Both the position numbers and the translations under genes were made by a program. The notes beneath the pieces were generated by a model, which saw nothing but the letters and a program-made list of their open reading frames with translations, was not told where the DNA came from and ran no database searches. Positions 43,959 to 53,153 of a stretch of 64,000 bases of DNA are shown in pieces. This DNA is from JAEUWI01 sp942492815 (lineage in GTDB: Bacteria; Hydrogenedentota; Hydrogenedentia; Hydrogenedentales; JAEUWI01): NCBI GenBank assembly GCA_942492815.1, contig OW818658.1, positions 1 through 64,000 on the forward strand, written 5' to 3'. Numbering within the stretch: position 1 is the stretch's first letter; every line of letters starts with the position of its first letter.

Positions 43959-44372
43959 CTATTTAGCCCCGTGCTCTTTCAAGGCGTCGATGATATCGCC
44001 ATCGACGTTGGCGCTTTCGGCCAGGGCCAGCGGCGTCCCCTGGGTCGACGCCAGGTTTGGATCGGCACCCCGCTCCAAAAGGAAATCCACCATGTCACCC
44101 GATTCGCTCAGCACCGCGGCCGTGAGCGGGGTGTATTCGCCGACCACGACGTTGACCAGGCTCGCGTCCTTGTCGACCAATTTCTTCATTTCGGAAACGT
44201 GTCCCGCGTAGGCCCATTGCACGGCCTGCTCCGCCGGAGGCTGCCCATCCACTTCCGCATAGAAGCCGGTCCGTGCGACCGCCTCGTCCGCTACCATTTC
44301 CTCTTCAGCGCCACATCCCGCCAGCATGAGCCCCGCGGCCAGCGCGAGGAATCTAATCCTACGGCAATGCAT
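43959..44372 (-). CDS. Ankyrin-repeat lipoprotein
   Basis: A protein of 137 residues. AAGGGAG 5 bp before ATG 44372 and a lipobox L-A-G-C (residues 18-21 region) define the start. Two to three ankyrin-type repeats follow (VQWAYAGHVSEMKKLVD, YTPLTAAVLSESGDMVDFLL, ERGADPNLASTQGTPLALA). Small ankyrin lipoproteins act as periplasmic interaction modules. It lies between the kinase and a pseudopilin gene, all on the minus strand, with a terminator separating it from the pseudopilin. Confidence 0.82.
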   Translation of the reverse strand: MHCRRIRFLALAAGLMLAGCGAEEEMVADEAVARTGFYAEVDGQPPAEQAVQWAYAGHVSEMKKLVDKDASLVNVVVGEYTPLTAAVLSESGDMVDFLLERGADPNLASTQGTPLALAESANVDGDIIDALKEHGAK

Positions 44373-44461
44373 CAAACTCCCTTTCTCCAATGGCTAAGTC
44401 CGGACCTCGATGGATGCGGTGTGCGCTCCAGCATCCGGTTTTCCGCACGTGAAATGGAAAC

Positions 44462-44495
44462 AACCAGGGCCCCTTCACACGGGCCCTGGTTTTTC
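44462..44495. terminator. Terminator after the pseudopilin gene
   Basis: AACCAGGGCCC (44462-44472) and GGGCCCTGGTT (44481-44491) form a perfect 11-bp stem with an 8-nt loop, followed by GTTT on the minus strand and by TTTT on the plus strand. Confidence 0.85.
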
Positions 44496-44540
44496 AAAAG
44501 GTCACCCGCCGCCACCGTCAACCGGTGCGCCGCGCGGGGC

Positions 44541-45560
44541 TCACGGCCATTCGAACTCGCCGTCATAGGTGGCGCCGAAGGAACTGACCGGCCAATGCTT
44601 CGCTTCCGTGGAGGGATACTTGGCAAACTCAACGTGGCCGTCCATGAAGAGAATATTGCCGCCACCGGGGAGGTGGTTGAAGTTACGGCTGGTTACGCCG
44701 CCGTTCTTCGCGGCGACCGCGTCCCACAGTACCGCGAGCTGCGACTGGGCGGACGTAGAGGCACCGGGGTTGTTGATATCCGTGATGAAGAAGCGCTCGA
44801 CGCCGTCGCGAAGGTGCTGGATTTCCACATTCAGATTAGGCAGGCCGTCCGAGCCGAAAAGCGTCGCGCCGGTGATGGTCTTGCCAAGGTTACCGAGGCA
44901 CATGTACTTCTGATTGCCTGCCGCCGCACTGTGGTAGGGCGGGGTCGGGTTCTTTTTCTGCAGCACAATCGCGCTCATGGTCGAGTAGTACCCGGCGTTG
45001 GTCATCCAGGCGGGATTGATGGCCAGCCCGCAATAGGTGTAGGGGTGGTCATTGCTGTACTTGAAGGGTTGGACGTTGACGCTCTTGCTGATGAGCCCGG
45101 TCATCTCATCTGCGAAAGGCGCCACGGCCATCAGGGCCGCCGAATTGGCCGGATTGCCGTAGTTCGCGTGAACCGGATTGTCCTTCCAGTTATCGGGCGA
45201 GGCCGTTCCCGAAGATGGGCAGACCAGCACCGTCAGGTCGGTCAGGTAGTCCGGATGGAGCTGCGTCGTGCTCACCATGCGGGCGATTTTGCGGTGGGCA
45301 TAGGGCGCGCCTTCCGTGGAGCCGCTTACCACTGAGCCGAAGGGATCGTTGAACGCGTCGATTTGACGGGTGGGAAACGAGCCATTGTGTTCGTCGGCGA
45401 ACATCTTCATGGTCAGCCCCATCTGCTTCAGATTATTCTGGCAAGTGGCACGGCGGGCGGCTTCACGGGCGCGGGCCAGCGCGGGCAAGAGAATGGCCGC
45501 GAGAATGCCGATGATCGCGATTACGACCAGCAGCTCGATTAACGTAAATCCTTTTTTCAT
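44541..45560 (-). CDS. Type II secretion-like pseudopilin (prepilin N-methylation, H-X-DG type)
   Basis: A protein of 339 residues. It begins MKKGFTLIELLVVIAIIGIL, the class III prepilin signal with cleavage after Gly4 and Glu9 conserved. The C-terminal part carries H-L-P-G-G-G-N-I-L-F-M-D-G-H-V, the signature of the large family of planctomycete/Lentisphaera-type pseudopilins (usually H-x9-D-G; here ten residues separate His and Asp). These proteins probably form short pseudopili for export or extracellular binding; genomes of this group carry dozens. AGGAGA precedes the start by about 10 bp, and the gene has its own terminator. Confidence 0.92.
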   Translation of the reverse strand: MKKGFTLIELLVVIAIIGILAAILLPALARAREAARRATCQNNLKQMGLTMKMFADEHNGSFPTRQIDAFNDPFGSVVSGSTEGAPYAHRKIARMVSTTQLHPDYLTDLTVLVCPSSGTASPDNWKDNPVHANYGNPANSAALMAVAPFADEMTGLISKSVNVQPFKYSNDHPYTYCGLAINPAWMTNAGYYSTMSAIVLQKKNPTPPYHSAAAGNQKYMCLGNLGKTITGATLFGSDGLPNLNVEIQHLRDGVERFFITDINNPGASTSAQSQLAVLWDAVAAKNGGVTSRNFNHLPGGGNILFMDGHVEFAKYPSTEAKHWPVSSFGATYDGEFEWP

Positions 45561-46308
45561 GAATGCTCTTCTCCTAATGTTAGTTTCTCAACCTTGTTAA
45601 CTCACGCCGGAATCAAGTCGTAGCACCTTCGCCCTGAACGGATGACCTCCTTCCTTCCCATGGGTTCACCCACGCGTGTATTCACAAGCCGCACCCCACG
45701 CCATCGGGGATGGGGCACCAACTCCGTCCCCACACATAGCACGATTCATACCATTGAGTGAAAGTGCCCCAACGACCTTGGAAAAACGGGTCCGGTGCGC
45801 GCCGTTACGTTCTCGCCTCCCCATGATTTTTTCATGGCGGGTCTGGCTCCGCGCGTGCAAGAGCCCTCGGGGGAGAGGGTTAGTGTCCCGACGCGGATTG
45901 GGGCCTATGAAATATTCATGGGGGTGCGCGGTACAGAATGAACCGCCGCCGTATCGAAGAAGCGTCGCGAAGGCCACCGTTGAGTAGCGACCGGCTCCTC
46001 GCGCTCGTGAGGAATGCAACCGCCGCCGACCGGGAAAGCGGAAGCGAGGCGAGTGATTTCGGGCAGTTGAAGTCTGGAAGATTCACAGGCTATTCTAGCG
46101 GCGCGTAACCGACGGGACAGCGGCGGGTGTGTCATGTATTCGCATGGTGAAATCGCCAGCGCAAGCCACTGGGCGCTCCGCTATCGTGCGCCGAGACACG
46201 GAAACGTGTCTTGAAGGCCCCGCAGACAAATCGATTCAGGAGAAGCAACCATGGGGGAGAGTAGGTCAAGGGCGTGCCGTCGGCACCTTGCCGGAGAGGG
46301 GTACACCC
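45561..46308. other. 748-bp intergenic region between divergent genes
   Basis: No gene seen. It must hold the promoters of the pseudopilin (minus) and the NtrC-like regulator (plus). One sigma-54-like site, TGGCTC-N5-GTGCA (45844-45859, GG and GC at the right 10-bp spacing but two mismatches), lies 450 bp before the regulator; a small CCATGA-TTTTT-TCATGG hairpin (45821-45837) is just upstream of it. Neither is strong. Confidence 0.5.
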
Positions 46309-47736
46309 ATGAGTCCCAATGAGTACCCCGCCTTGCCCGTACTGATTGTTGACGATGAAGTCGATGCGGCGGAGCAGTGCGCCCTCAACCTTCGCGCGGC
46401 TGGAATCACGCGATGCACCTGCTGCAATGACAGCCGGGAGGTCCTGCCCATGCTCGCACAGCGCGAATTCAGCGTGGTGCTGCTGGACCTGTGGATGCCC
46501 CACATCAGCGGGAGCGAACTCCTCGAGAATATCGTTCAGTCCTACCCCCACATCCCCGTCATTGTCGTCACCGGCGCTACGGAACTGGAAACCGCGGTCG
46601 CCTGTATGCGGCAGCGCGCCCACGACTACATGGTGAAGCCGGTCGAGCCCAATCGTCTCGTCGCTGGCGTCCGTCGGGCCGTCGAATTCACCGAGGTCGA
46701 AGCCGAATACCGTTCCTTCAAGGCGCACGTCTTGAGCGGCAGCCTGAAACAGCCGGACGCATTGTCATCGATTGTGACCCACAACGCCTCCATGCTCGCC
46801 CTGTTCAAATATGTCGAGACCATCGCCAAGACTCGTAAGCCCGTCCTCATTACCGGGGAGACCGGCACCGGGAAGGAACTCTTCGCCCTCGCCGTGCATG
46901 ACTTGAGCGAACGGCAGGGCGCTTTCGTGGCGGTGAATGCCACCGTCCTGGACGATCATACACTCGCCGATACCTTGTTCGGACATCAGAAAGGCTCCTT
47001 CACCGATGCCGCTTCGACGCGGGATGGACTGATCAAAACCGCATCGAATGGCACGCTGTTTCTCGATGAGATAGGCGACCTGTCGCCCGCAAACCAGACG
47101 AAGATTCTGCGTCTGGTCCAGGAGGGGGAGTACTTTCCACTCGGCATCGACCTCCCCAGAAGATCGACGGCGAGGCTCGTATTCGCGACGAATCAGGACC
47201 TTGATCCCAAGGTGAAAGATCAGCGCTTTCGCGCAGACCTCTACTATCGCCTCCGCGTGCATCACATTCACGTTCCGCCGCTGCGGGAGCGCCTGGACGA
47301 TATACCCTTTCTCGTGGATCACTTCCTGGAGAAGGCCGCCGCCGAGCTGGACAAGAAGAAGCCGTCCGTGCCGCAGGCCCTGTATTCATTGCTGGGCGCC
47401 TACGATTTTCCCGGCAATGTACGCGAACTCGAGAGCCTTGTTTTTGAAGCAGTGAGCACGCACCATTCCGGCATGCTTTCCCTGGAGGCTTTTCGCAGGC
47501 ACATCAAGTTCGCACCGGCAACCGCGGTTCAGGCTGCGGACTCGGAAGAATCGGAAGAATCGGAATGGCCTGACTTTGCCAATTGTCGGGCCCTGCCTTC
47601 CATGGGAGCGGTACGTCGCGCACTGGTGAATGAAGCCCTCCGCCGCGCACACAATAACCAGAGTGTCGCGGCTGCGCTCATCGGCGTCTCTCAGTCAGGC
47701 ATCAGCCGGATCGTCAAGCGGCCCGCGGAGGATTGA
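46309..47736 (+). CDS. NtrC-family response regulator with variant GAFTGA loop
   Basis: A protein of 475 residues starting at 46309 (GGAGAGGGG about 8 bp upstream). The receiver domain covers residues 1-120, with acidic pocket VDDEVD, phospho-acceptor D60 in VVLLDLWMP, and conserved Thr and Lys (VVTGAT, MVKPVE). The AAA+ domain has Walker A GETGTGKE at 183-190, Walker B GTLFLDEIGDL and arginine fingers in RFRADLYYRL. The sigma-54-contacting loop reads GSFTDA (229-234) instead of GAFTGA; Phe and Thr are kept. A Fis-type helix-turn-helix ends the protein (NNQSVAAALIGVSQSGISRIVKR). An activator of sigma-54 promoters is the default expectation, but the loop change could weaken or alter that. Confidence 0.9.
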   Translation: MSPNEYPALPVLIVDDEVDAAEQCALNLRAAGITRCTCCNDSREVLPMLAQREFSVVLLDLWMPHISGSELLENIVQSYPHIPVIVVTGATELETAVACMRQRAHDYMVKPVEPNRLVAGVRRAVEFTEVEAEYRSFKAHVLSGSLKQPDALSSIVTHNASMLALFKYVETIAKTRKPVLITGETGTGKELFALAVHDLSERQGAFVAVNATVLDDHTLADTLFGHQKGSFTDAASTRDGLIKTASNGTLFLDEIGDLSPANQTKILRLVQEGEYFPLGIDLPRRSTARLVFATNQDLDPKVKDQRFRADLYYRLRVHHIHVPPLRERLDDIPFLVDHFLEKAAAELDKKKPSVPQALYSLLGAYDFPGNVRELESLVFEAVSTHHSGMLSLEAFRRHIKFAPATAVQAADSEESEESEWPDFANCRALPSMGAVRRALVNEALRRAHNNQSVAAALIGVSQSGISRIVKRPAED

Positions 47737-47791
47737 CCGCGCGCGGCAATACAAGCTACCTCAATCTCGTGATGTTACGCACTTCGCTCGC

Positions 47792-50500
47792 CTACATTCC
47801 CATCCGCAGCGGCACAAGGCGCACGGGGCCGAGGAGTCCCGAGTCCAAAAGGGGCCAGCCGCTGGCGTCGAAGGGCTTGTACTGGATGTTCACGAAGTTG
47901 ATCTCCTCGAAGATCTTCCAGTCCACGCCGCGCCGGTCCATATCGGCGATGCGGTTGGCGGCGAGGTTGGTCACGTCGATTTCCAGGACGTTTCCCGTCG
48001 CCTTCAGGGGCTGCGTAAAGGTGAGCGTGGCGGGCAGACTCCAGGCGCAGCCGAGGAACGCGCCGTTCAGCGTGACGCGGGCGCTTTCGCAGACTTTTCC
48101 CAGATCCAGGCGCCAGGCCTCCGGCTTCGCGCCGGGTGCGTCGAAATTGATGGTGTAGCGCGCGGTGCCGCCGAATCGCTTCGCCTCTTCGTCGGAGGCG
48201 TTGGTCCACGAATCCAGCGTAGCCGTGCGGTACGCCTCGGGAAGCGTCGGCCCGCCCTTGAGGAACGTCACGTCCCACTCGCCTTCCACCGCAACAGGCT
48301 CGCCCGCGGGCTGCCAATAGGGCCAAGCCGCACCGGTGACCTCGCGTTCGGCGTAGGTCCGCAGGAAGCATGATTCCCCTGGCTCCAGCGCAATGCGCAC
48401 GGCCGTGGCGCCGTCGCGTGTCTCCGTCTGCGCAAGTCCCCGGCGTTCATTCAAGGCATCGAGCAACACCACGCTCTTCGCGGGTGTTGCGAGGGTCCAG
48501 AAATCATCCACCGGCTGCGCGGTCAGGTTGGCCACAAAGTAGAGCCAGCCTTCCGCATGCTTCAGGCGAATCATGGACAGGCCCGAGGTAGCCAGTGCTT
48601 CCGGCGCGACACCCGCGCCCGACAGAACCGTCTCCAGCGCCTGGGCTTCAAAGATCCGACCCGCGCCCGATCGAGTCTCCCGCACCGCCTTCAGCGCCGA
48701 GCGCCGCGCTTCCAGATTGCCGAAGCCGGGCACGTCCTCCGGCACCTTTCCGAGGAAAGCCACCGTCGCTCCGGCCTCCGCCAGCTTGAATATCTGCCCC
48801 AGGGTTTCGGGTGCCATGCGCGGCGTCTCGGGAATGACCAGCACCGCGTAGTGGTTGCCGCCGAGCAGCACCCGGCCCCGCTCCACCGTGGCGCCCTGCA
48901 GGATCGTGTCGGAAACATAATCGAAAGAATGGCCCGCCGCCGCAAGGGCTTTCGCCGTGTCGTAGAAGGGCGTGCCAATGAGCCATTGGTCAATGTTGTG
49001 CACCGTGAGCTGCTTCCGCAATCCCTTCGGGTCATGCCACACATCGTTGATGGGAAAATAAAGCAGCACATCGTTGGCCGGCGTGCATGCCTGCAGCAGC
49101 GCCTGACTACGGGCCACATAGGCATTCAAGAATTTAAAATCGTCCCACCAGGGATTCGTCGGCGCGAAGTGGACCGACGCGTAAAAAAGCCAGCCGGGCC
49201 AGGGCGCATCCGCCGGGGAGTAGGGCGTGCCATGATAGGCAATATTGTTGATGCCCGCCGCGAGGAGTTGGTCGATCTCCGGCTTGCACTGAGAAAGGGC
49301 CACCTGAAAGTGTTCGCCCAGCCACGTGCAGGTCTCCGCCGAAATCAGCGGCTTGCCTGTCGTGTGCGCGGCGGAAGAAGAGAATTTCAGCATCAGCAGA
49401 TCCGGCGGCTCGTTGTCGAAGTTCGGATCTTTCCGCAGCCCCGGAATGGGAAAGCCGGAGGGGCCGAAAATCTCCGTCTCCGGGATGTCCGACGCCGCAT
49501 AAAGATCAAGCAGGTTGCCCGGCGAGCCGTGGGCCTGATTTCGAGAGCGGGAGCCCTGCGCGTGGGTCCACGCGGTCCATTGGGCGATGTAATCCTTCAG
49601 CAGCAGATCGCTCAGGGTCGTTCGGTAGTCCGCCTTGATCCGCGCCACGCGCTCCGGGTCGCCCTCGCCCGCAAGCTCGGGCAAGTAGTGCCGCAGGTCG
49701 TAGCCGTGCTGCTTTTCGAAAGTCGTCCAGAACGCCGGGGTCCAATCGCCGCCATATTCAAACGAGTCATGGGAGAAGGCCCGGAGGGGCTTGCCCTCGA
49801 AATGATCCCAGCCCGTGCTGAAATGCGCCAGATAGCGCTGGAGCGCCTCGCCGGAATAAGAATTCAACACCCGGCCCGCGCCCCCCGGTGCGGCCCGCTC
49901 CACCAGGTTTCCTGCAAAGCGAGAGAAGGCAACATAAAACGTGTGGGGGCCCTCCGGCAGCGTACCGATGAACTTTCCATCCTTCACCTGATCCGTCAGG
50001 TCAAGGACCGCGCCATCCGCGCCATAGGCCATGAAGGTGAGGAGCGTGCCGTCCTCCGGCAATCCCACGGCGTCGCCGCTCGCCGCGATAGCGACTTTGG
50101 CCACCGTGAGCTTCGCGTCGGCATCCTCCAGCGTCACCGTGGGCCCACCGAAAGGCCAGCCCGTGCCCGTCGGCATGTCCACGCCCATGCCGAGCCGCGC
50201 GGCCTCGTTCGTCGTGTGGGCCATCATCGCGAGCCATTCCGGTGACAGGTGCTGAAGATTCCGGTGCTCATGTCCCTTCACGCCATAGATGGGCACGATC
50301 TCCACGCCACCCAGGCCAGCGGCGGAGAGGGACTCCAGCCACGTCGTGAGGTTTTCCTTGTCCACGGCGCTCCCGAGCCACCAGGCCCGGGTCCATGGCT
50401 TCGCCAGAGAGCCCGGCTCGGGAAAGGCAAAGGGGTCAGCTTCGGCGAGCGCGGGGAGGCAAGTGCCGATTAGGGTCGCGATGACAAGCAGGACGCGCAT
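47792..50500 (-). CDS. Exported GH106-like alpha-L-rhamnosidase
   Basis: A protein of 902 residues with a signal peptide (MRVLLVIATLIGTCLPALA) that fixes the start at 50500. The N-terminal signature of family GH106 is clear: PWTRAWWLGSAVDKENLTTW, LSAAGLGGVEIVPIYGVKG, and ARLGMGVDMPTGTGWPFGGP. A C-terminal beta-sandwich resembles the sugar-binding domains of GH2-like enzymes (WRLDLGKVCESARVTLNG, then LEIDVTNLAANRI). GH106 enzymes release terminal L-rhamnose from plant or algal polysaccharides such as pectin and ulvan. It is divergent to the next gene; a GAGGG lies 12-16 bp before the ATG. Confidence 0.88.
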   Translation of the reverse strand: MRVLLVIATLIGTCLPALAEADPFAFPEPGSLAKPWTRAWWLGSAVDKENLTTWLESLSAAGLGGVEIVPIYGVKGHEHRNLQHLSPEWLAMMAHTTNEAARLGMGVDMPTGTGWPFGGPTVTLEDADAKLTVAKVAIAASGDAVGLPEDGTLLTFMAYGADGAVLDLTDQVKDGKFIGTLPEGPHTFYVAFSRFAGNLVERAAPGGAGRVLNSYSGEALQRYLAHFSTGWDHFEGKPLRAFSHDSFEYGGDWTPAFWTTFEKQHGYDLRHYLPELAGEGDPERVARIKADYRTTLSDLLLKDYIAQWTAWTHAQGSRSRNQAHGSPGNLLDLYAASDIPETEIFGPSGFPIPGLRKDPNFDNEPPDLLMLKFSSSAAHTTGKPLISAETCTWLGEHFQVALSQCKPEIDQLLAAGINNIAYHGTPYSPADAPWPGWLFYASVHFAPTNPWWDDFKFLNAYVARSQALLQACTPANDVLLYFPINDVWHDPKGLRKQLTVHNIDQWLIGTPFYDTAKALAAAGHSFDYVSDTILQGATVERGRVLLGGNHYAVLVIPETPRMAPETLGQIFKLAEAGATVAFLGKVPEDVPGFGNLEARRSALKAVRETRSGAGRIFEAQALETVLSGAGVAPEALATSGLSMIRLKHAEGWLYFVANLTAQPVDDFWTLATPAKSVVLLDALNERRGLAQTETRDGATAVRIALEPGESCFLRTYAEREVTGAAWPYWQPAGEPVAVEGEWDVTFLKGGPTLPEAYRTATLDSWTNASDEEAKRFGGTARYTINFDAPGAKPEAWRLDLGKVCESARVTLNGAFLGCAWSLPATLTFTQPLKATGNVLEIDVTNLAANRIADMDRRGVDWKIFEEINFVNIQYKPFDASGWPLLDSGLLGPVRLVPLRMGM

Positions 50501-50685
50501 GGATTTCAAAGCCCTCAGGTGAATGAATTGAATCGACCGGCCCATTGACCGGTTCACCATCCTAACCCAAACGATTTCACAGGCGAAAACTAACACTATC
50601 TTATTTTGACATCTTCCAGCCGATATGCCACCGTATACCGGTGCTTTGGGAACCGGCGCAACGTCGCCGAACGATCGGGAACCTC

Positions 50686-53133
50686 ATGTCCAAGCGAAGC
50701 TTTGCCGCACTCCTCACCGCCGTATGCTTTTCCACGTCCCTGCTGGCCGCCGAGCTGCCCGGCCCCACCGAAACTGGCTATCGCCTGCCCAACGGATGGC
50801 AGATCACGCCCATCGGCACCGCCGTGCCCGTGAATGATCTCGTGACCAACTTGCTGCCCTCGCCCGATGGGAAATTCATGCTGGCCCTCAGCAGCGGCTA
50901 CAATCCCCACGAGCTGGTCCTCATCAGCATCGAAAGTGGCGAGCCCAGCCAGGTGATTTCACTCCCCACGGCCTTCATGGGACTGGCCTGGTCGCCCGAT
51001 GGCACAACGCTCTATGTTTCCGGCGGGAACAACAAAAAAGAGGACGTGCGCGCACCCGTGTACGTATTCGCCTATGACGGCACGAAGCTTTCGGAAAATC
51101 CAGTGCGCGAACTCGCGGAAAGCGTCGCGCCGGAAAACATCTACTGGAGCGGCCTGGCCCACCACCCGTCGCAGCCCCTGCTCTATGCAGCGAATCGCAC
51201 GGCGGGCAACGTCGTCGTTTTCGATACGGCGAAGGGCGAAATCGTCACCCGCATCCCCACCGGGGTAAATCCCTACGATCTCGTGCTCTCGCCCGATGGC
51301 GCCCGACTCTACTGCTCCAACTGGGCCAGCGACAGCGTCTCCGTCATTGACACGGCGAGCAACAGCGTCGTGGCCACCATCGAAGTGGGGGACAACCCCA
51401 ACGACATGATCCTCGCGAAGGACGGACGGCTCTTTGTCTGCTGCGCCAACGACAATACCGTGGTCGTCATCGATACCACACGGGGCCGCGCCGTGGGTAC
51501 CATCATCACCTCGCTCCACGAGCGCGCACCCGAAGGCTCCACCCCCAATGCCCTGGCCCTCGATCCCGAATCGGAAACGCTCTACATCGCCAACGCGGAC
51601 AACAACAATGTCTGCGTGGTGGATGTGGAAGATGCCGCGGAGAGTGCCGTGCTCGGCTTCCTGCCCGCGGGCTGGTATCCCTCCGCCCTTGGTATGAGCC
51701 CTGACGGCGCAATACTCTACATCGGCAACGCCAAGGGCATTGCGTCCGCGTCGAACATCCGCGGGCCCCACAGCCCCCTGCCCGAGGGCGAAGAGGGGAA
51801 GGGCACCACCAAGTCCACCATGAAGGGTTCGGTCAATATCGTTTCCGTGGCGGACTACAAGAGCCGCCTTCGCGAGTTGACGAAGCAGGCCTATGCGAAC
51901 TGTCCGTACAACGACGACCAGCTCGCCAAAGCAAAGCCCCGCGATGGCGCGCCGAGCGTCATTCCCGAGACGGTGGGCGCAGGCTCCGCCATCAAGCACG
52001 TGATCTACATCATCAAGGAAAACCGCACCTACGATCAGGTTTTCGGCGATCTGCCCCAGGGTAACGGCGACCCGCGCCTCGCCATCTTTGGCCGGGAGAT
52101 CACCCCGAACCACCATGCCCTCGCCGAGCAGTTTGTGCTCCTCGACAACCTCTACTGTGACGCCGAAGTCAGCAGCGACGGACACCAGTGGAGCAACGCG
52201 GCCTACGCCACCGATTTCGTGGAGAAGCAGTGGCCCGCGGCCTACAGCGGCCTCTCCGCCGCGCCCTATACCGACGCGTCCATTCCTGCTTCGGGCTACA
52301 TGTGGGACTTGTGCAAGCGTAAGGGCCTGACGTACCGCAGCTACGGCGAGTTTGCCCATCGCGTGAGTGAAGGCGAAGCCATGAGCAGCCGCGCCCAGGG
52401 CCTTGCCGGGCACGTAGCGCCCCACTACCTCAACTGGGGCGCGCGCGACACGGAGAACGCCGCCGAGTTCATCAAGGAATTCGACGTCTACGAAGCGAAC
52501 TTCGACGATCCCGACCCCGAGAAGCGCCTGCCAAACTATATCGTCATGGGCCTGCCCGAGGATCACACCGTCGGCAGCAGCCCCGGCAAGCCCACCATCC
52601 AGGCCGCTGTCGGCAGCAACGACTACGCCCTCGGCCTCATCATCGAGCGCCTCTCCCACAGCAAGTACTGGCCGGAAATGGCCATCTTCGTCATCGAAGA
52701 CGATGCCCAGGACGGCCCCGACCACGTGGACGCCCGCCGCACCATCGGTTTCGCCATCAGCCCCTACGTGCGCCGCCATACCGTGGACAGCACCTTCTAC
52801 ACCACCTCGTCCATGCTGCGCACCATGCAGTTACTCCTCGGGCTCCCGCCCATGAGCCAGTTCGACGCCTCGGCCAATCCCCTGTACCGCAGTCTCGGCG
52901 ACGTGGCCGATCTCACGCCTTACACCCACCTCGAACCGACCACCGACATCAACGCCCTGAACGAAAAGACCGCGTGGGGTGCGAAGGAGTCCATGGAGAT
53001 GGACTTTTCCGAGTTTGACCGCATGCCCATGGCCCAGTTCAACGAGATCATCTGGAAAAACGCCAAGGGTCCCGACAGCGAGATGCCTCTGCCGGTCCAC
53101 CGCTTCGTGGCCGCGAGTCTGGTGGAGGAATAA
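50686..53133 (+). CDS. Exported YncE-like propeller fused to a phosphoesterase
   Basis: A protein of 815 residues; the start at 50686 gives a signal peptide (KRSFAALLTAVCFSTSLLAA). Residues about 50-370 form a seven-bladed YVTN propeller (LLYAANRTAGNVVVFDTAKG, LYCSNWASDSVSVIDTASN, LYIANADNNNVCVVDVED). Residues about 440-800 match the alkaline-phosphatase-superfamily phosphoesterase of bifunctional YncE/phosphatase proteins: HVIYIIKENRTYDQVFGD with the N-R-T nucleophile region, SSDGHQWSNAAYATDF, and FVIEDDAQDGPDHVDARR, which supplies metal ligands. It probably hydrolyses phosphate esters in the periplasm. The Shine-Dalgarno is weak. Confidence 0.87.
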   Translation: MSKRSFAALLTAVCFSTSLLAAELPGPTETGYRLPNGWQITPIGTAVPVNDLVTNLLPSPDGKFMLALSSGYNPHELVLISIESGEPSQVISLPTAFMGLAWSPDGTTLYVSGGNNKKEDVRAPVYVFAYDGTKLSENPVRELAESVAPENIYWSGLAHHPSQPLLYAANRTAGNVVVFDTAKGEIVTRIPTGVNPYDLVLSPDGARLYCSNWASDSVSVIDTASNSVVATIEVGDNPNDMILAKDGRLFVCCANDNTVVVIDTTRGRAVGTIITSLHERAPEGSTPNALALDPESETLYIANADNNNVCVVDVEDAAESAVLGFLPAGWYPSALGMSPDGAILYIGNAKGIASASNIRGPHSPLPEGEEGKGTTKSTMKGSVNIVSVADYKSRLRELTKQAYANCPYNDDQLAKAKPRDGAPSVIPETVGAGSAIKHVIYIIKENRTYDQVFGDLPQGNGDPRLAIFGREITPNHHALAEQFVLLDNLYCDAEVSSDGHQWSNAAYATDFVEKQWPAAYSGLSAAPYTDASIPASGYMWDLCKRKGLTYRSYGEFAHRVSEGEAMSSRAQGLAGHVAPHYLNWGARDTENAAEFIKEFDVYEANFDDPDPEKRLPNYIVMGLPEDHTVGSSPGKPTIQAAVGSNDYALGLIIERLSHSKYWPEMAIFVIEDDAQDGPDHVDARRTIGFAISPYVRRHTVDSTFYTTSSMLRTMQLLLGLPPMSQFDASANPLYRSLGDVADLTPYTHLEPTTDINALNEKTAWGAKESMEMDFSEFDRMPMAQFNEIIWKNAKGPDSEMPLPVHRFVAASLVEE

Positions 53134-53153
53134 GGGAACGGCCTGGTCGAATC

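Noticed and set aside
45844..45859. Sigma-54 promoter for the NtrC-like regulator
   Set aside because: GG/GC spacing is right but two consensus positions are wrong and it lies 450 bp from the start; reported only as a weak possibility.
48557..50245. 562-residue plus-strand frame opposite the GH106 gene
   Set aside because: Antisense shadow with Arg/Gln-rich composition; the GH106 signature is on the minus strand.
50959..52779. 606-residue minus-strand frame opposite the YncE/phosphoesterase gene
   Set aside because: Antisense shadow, Gly/Val/His-rich, no signal or motif.
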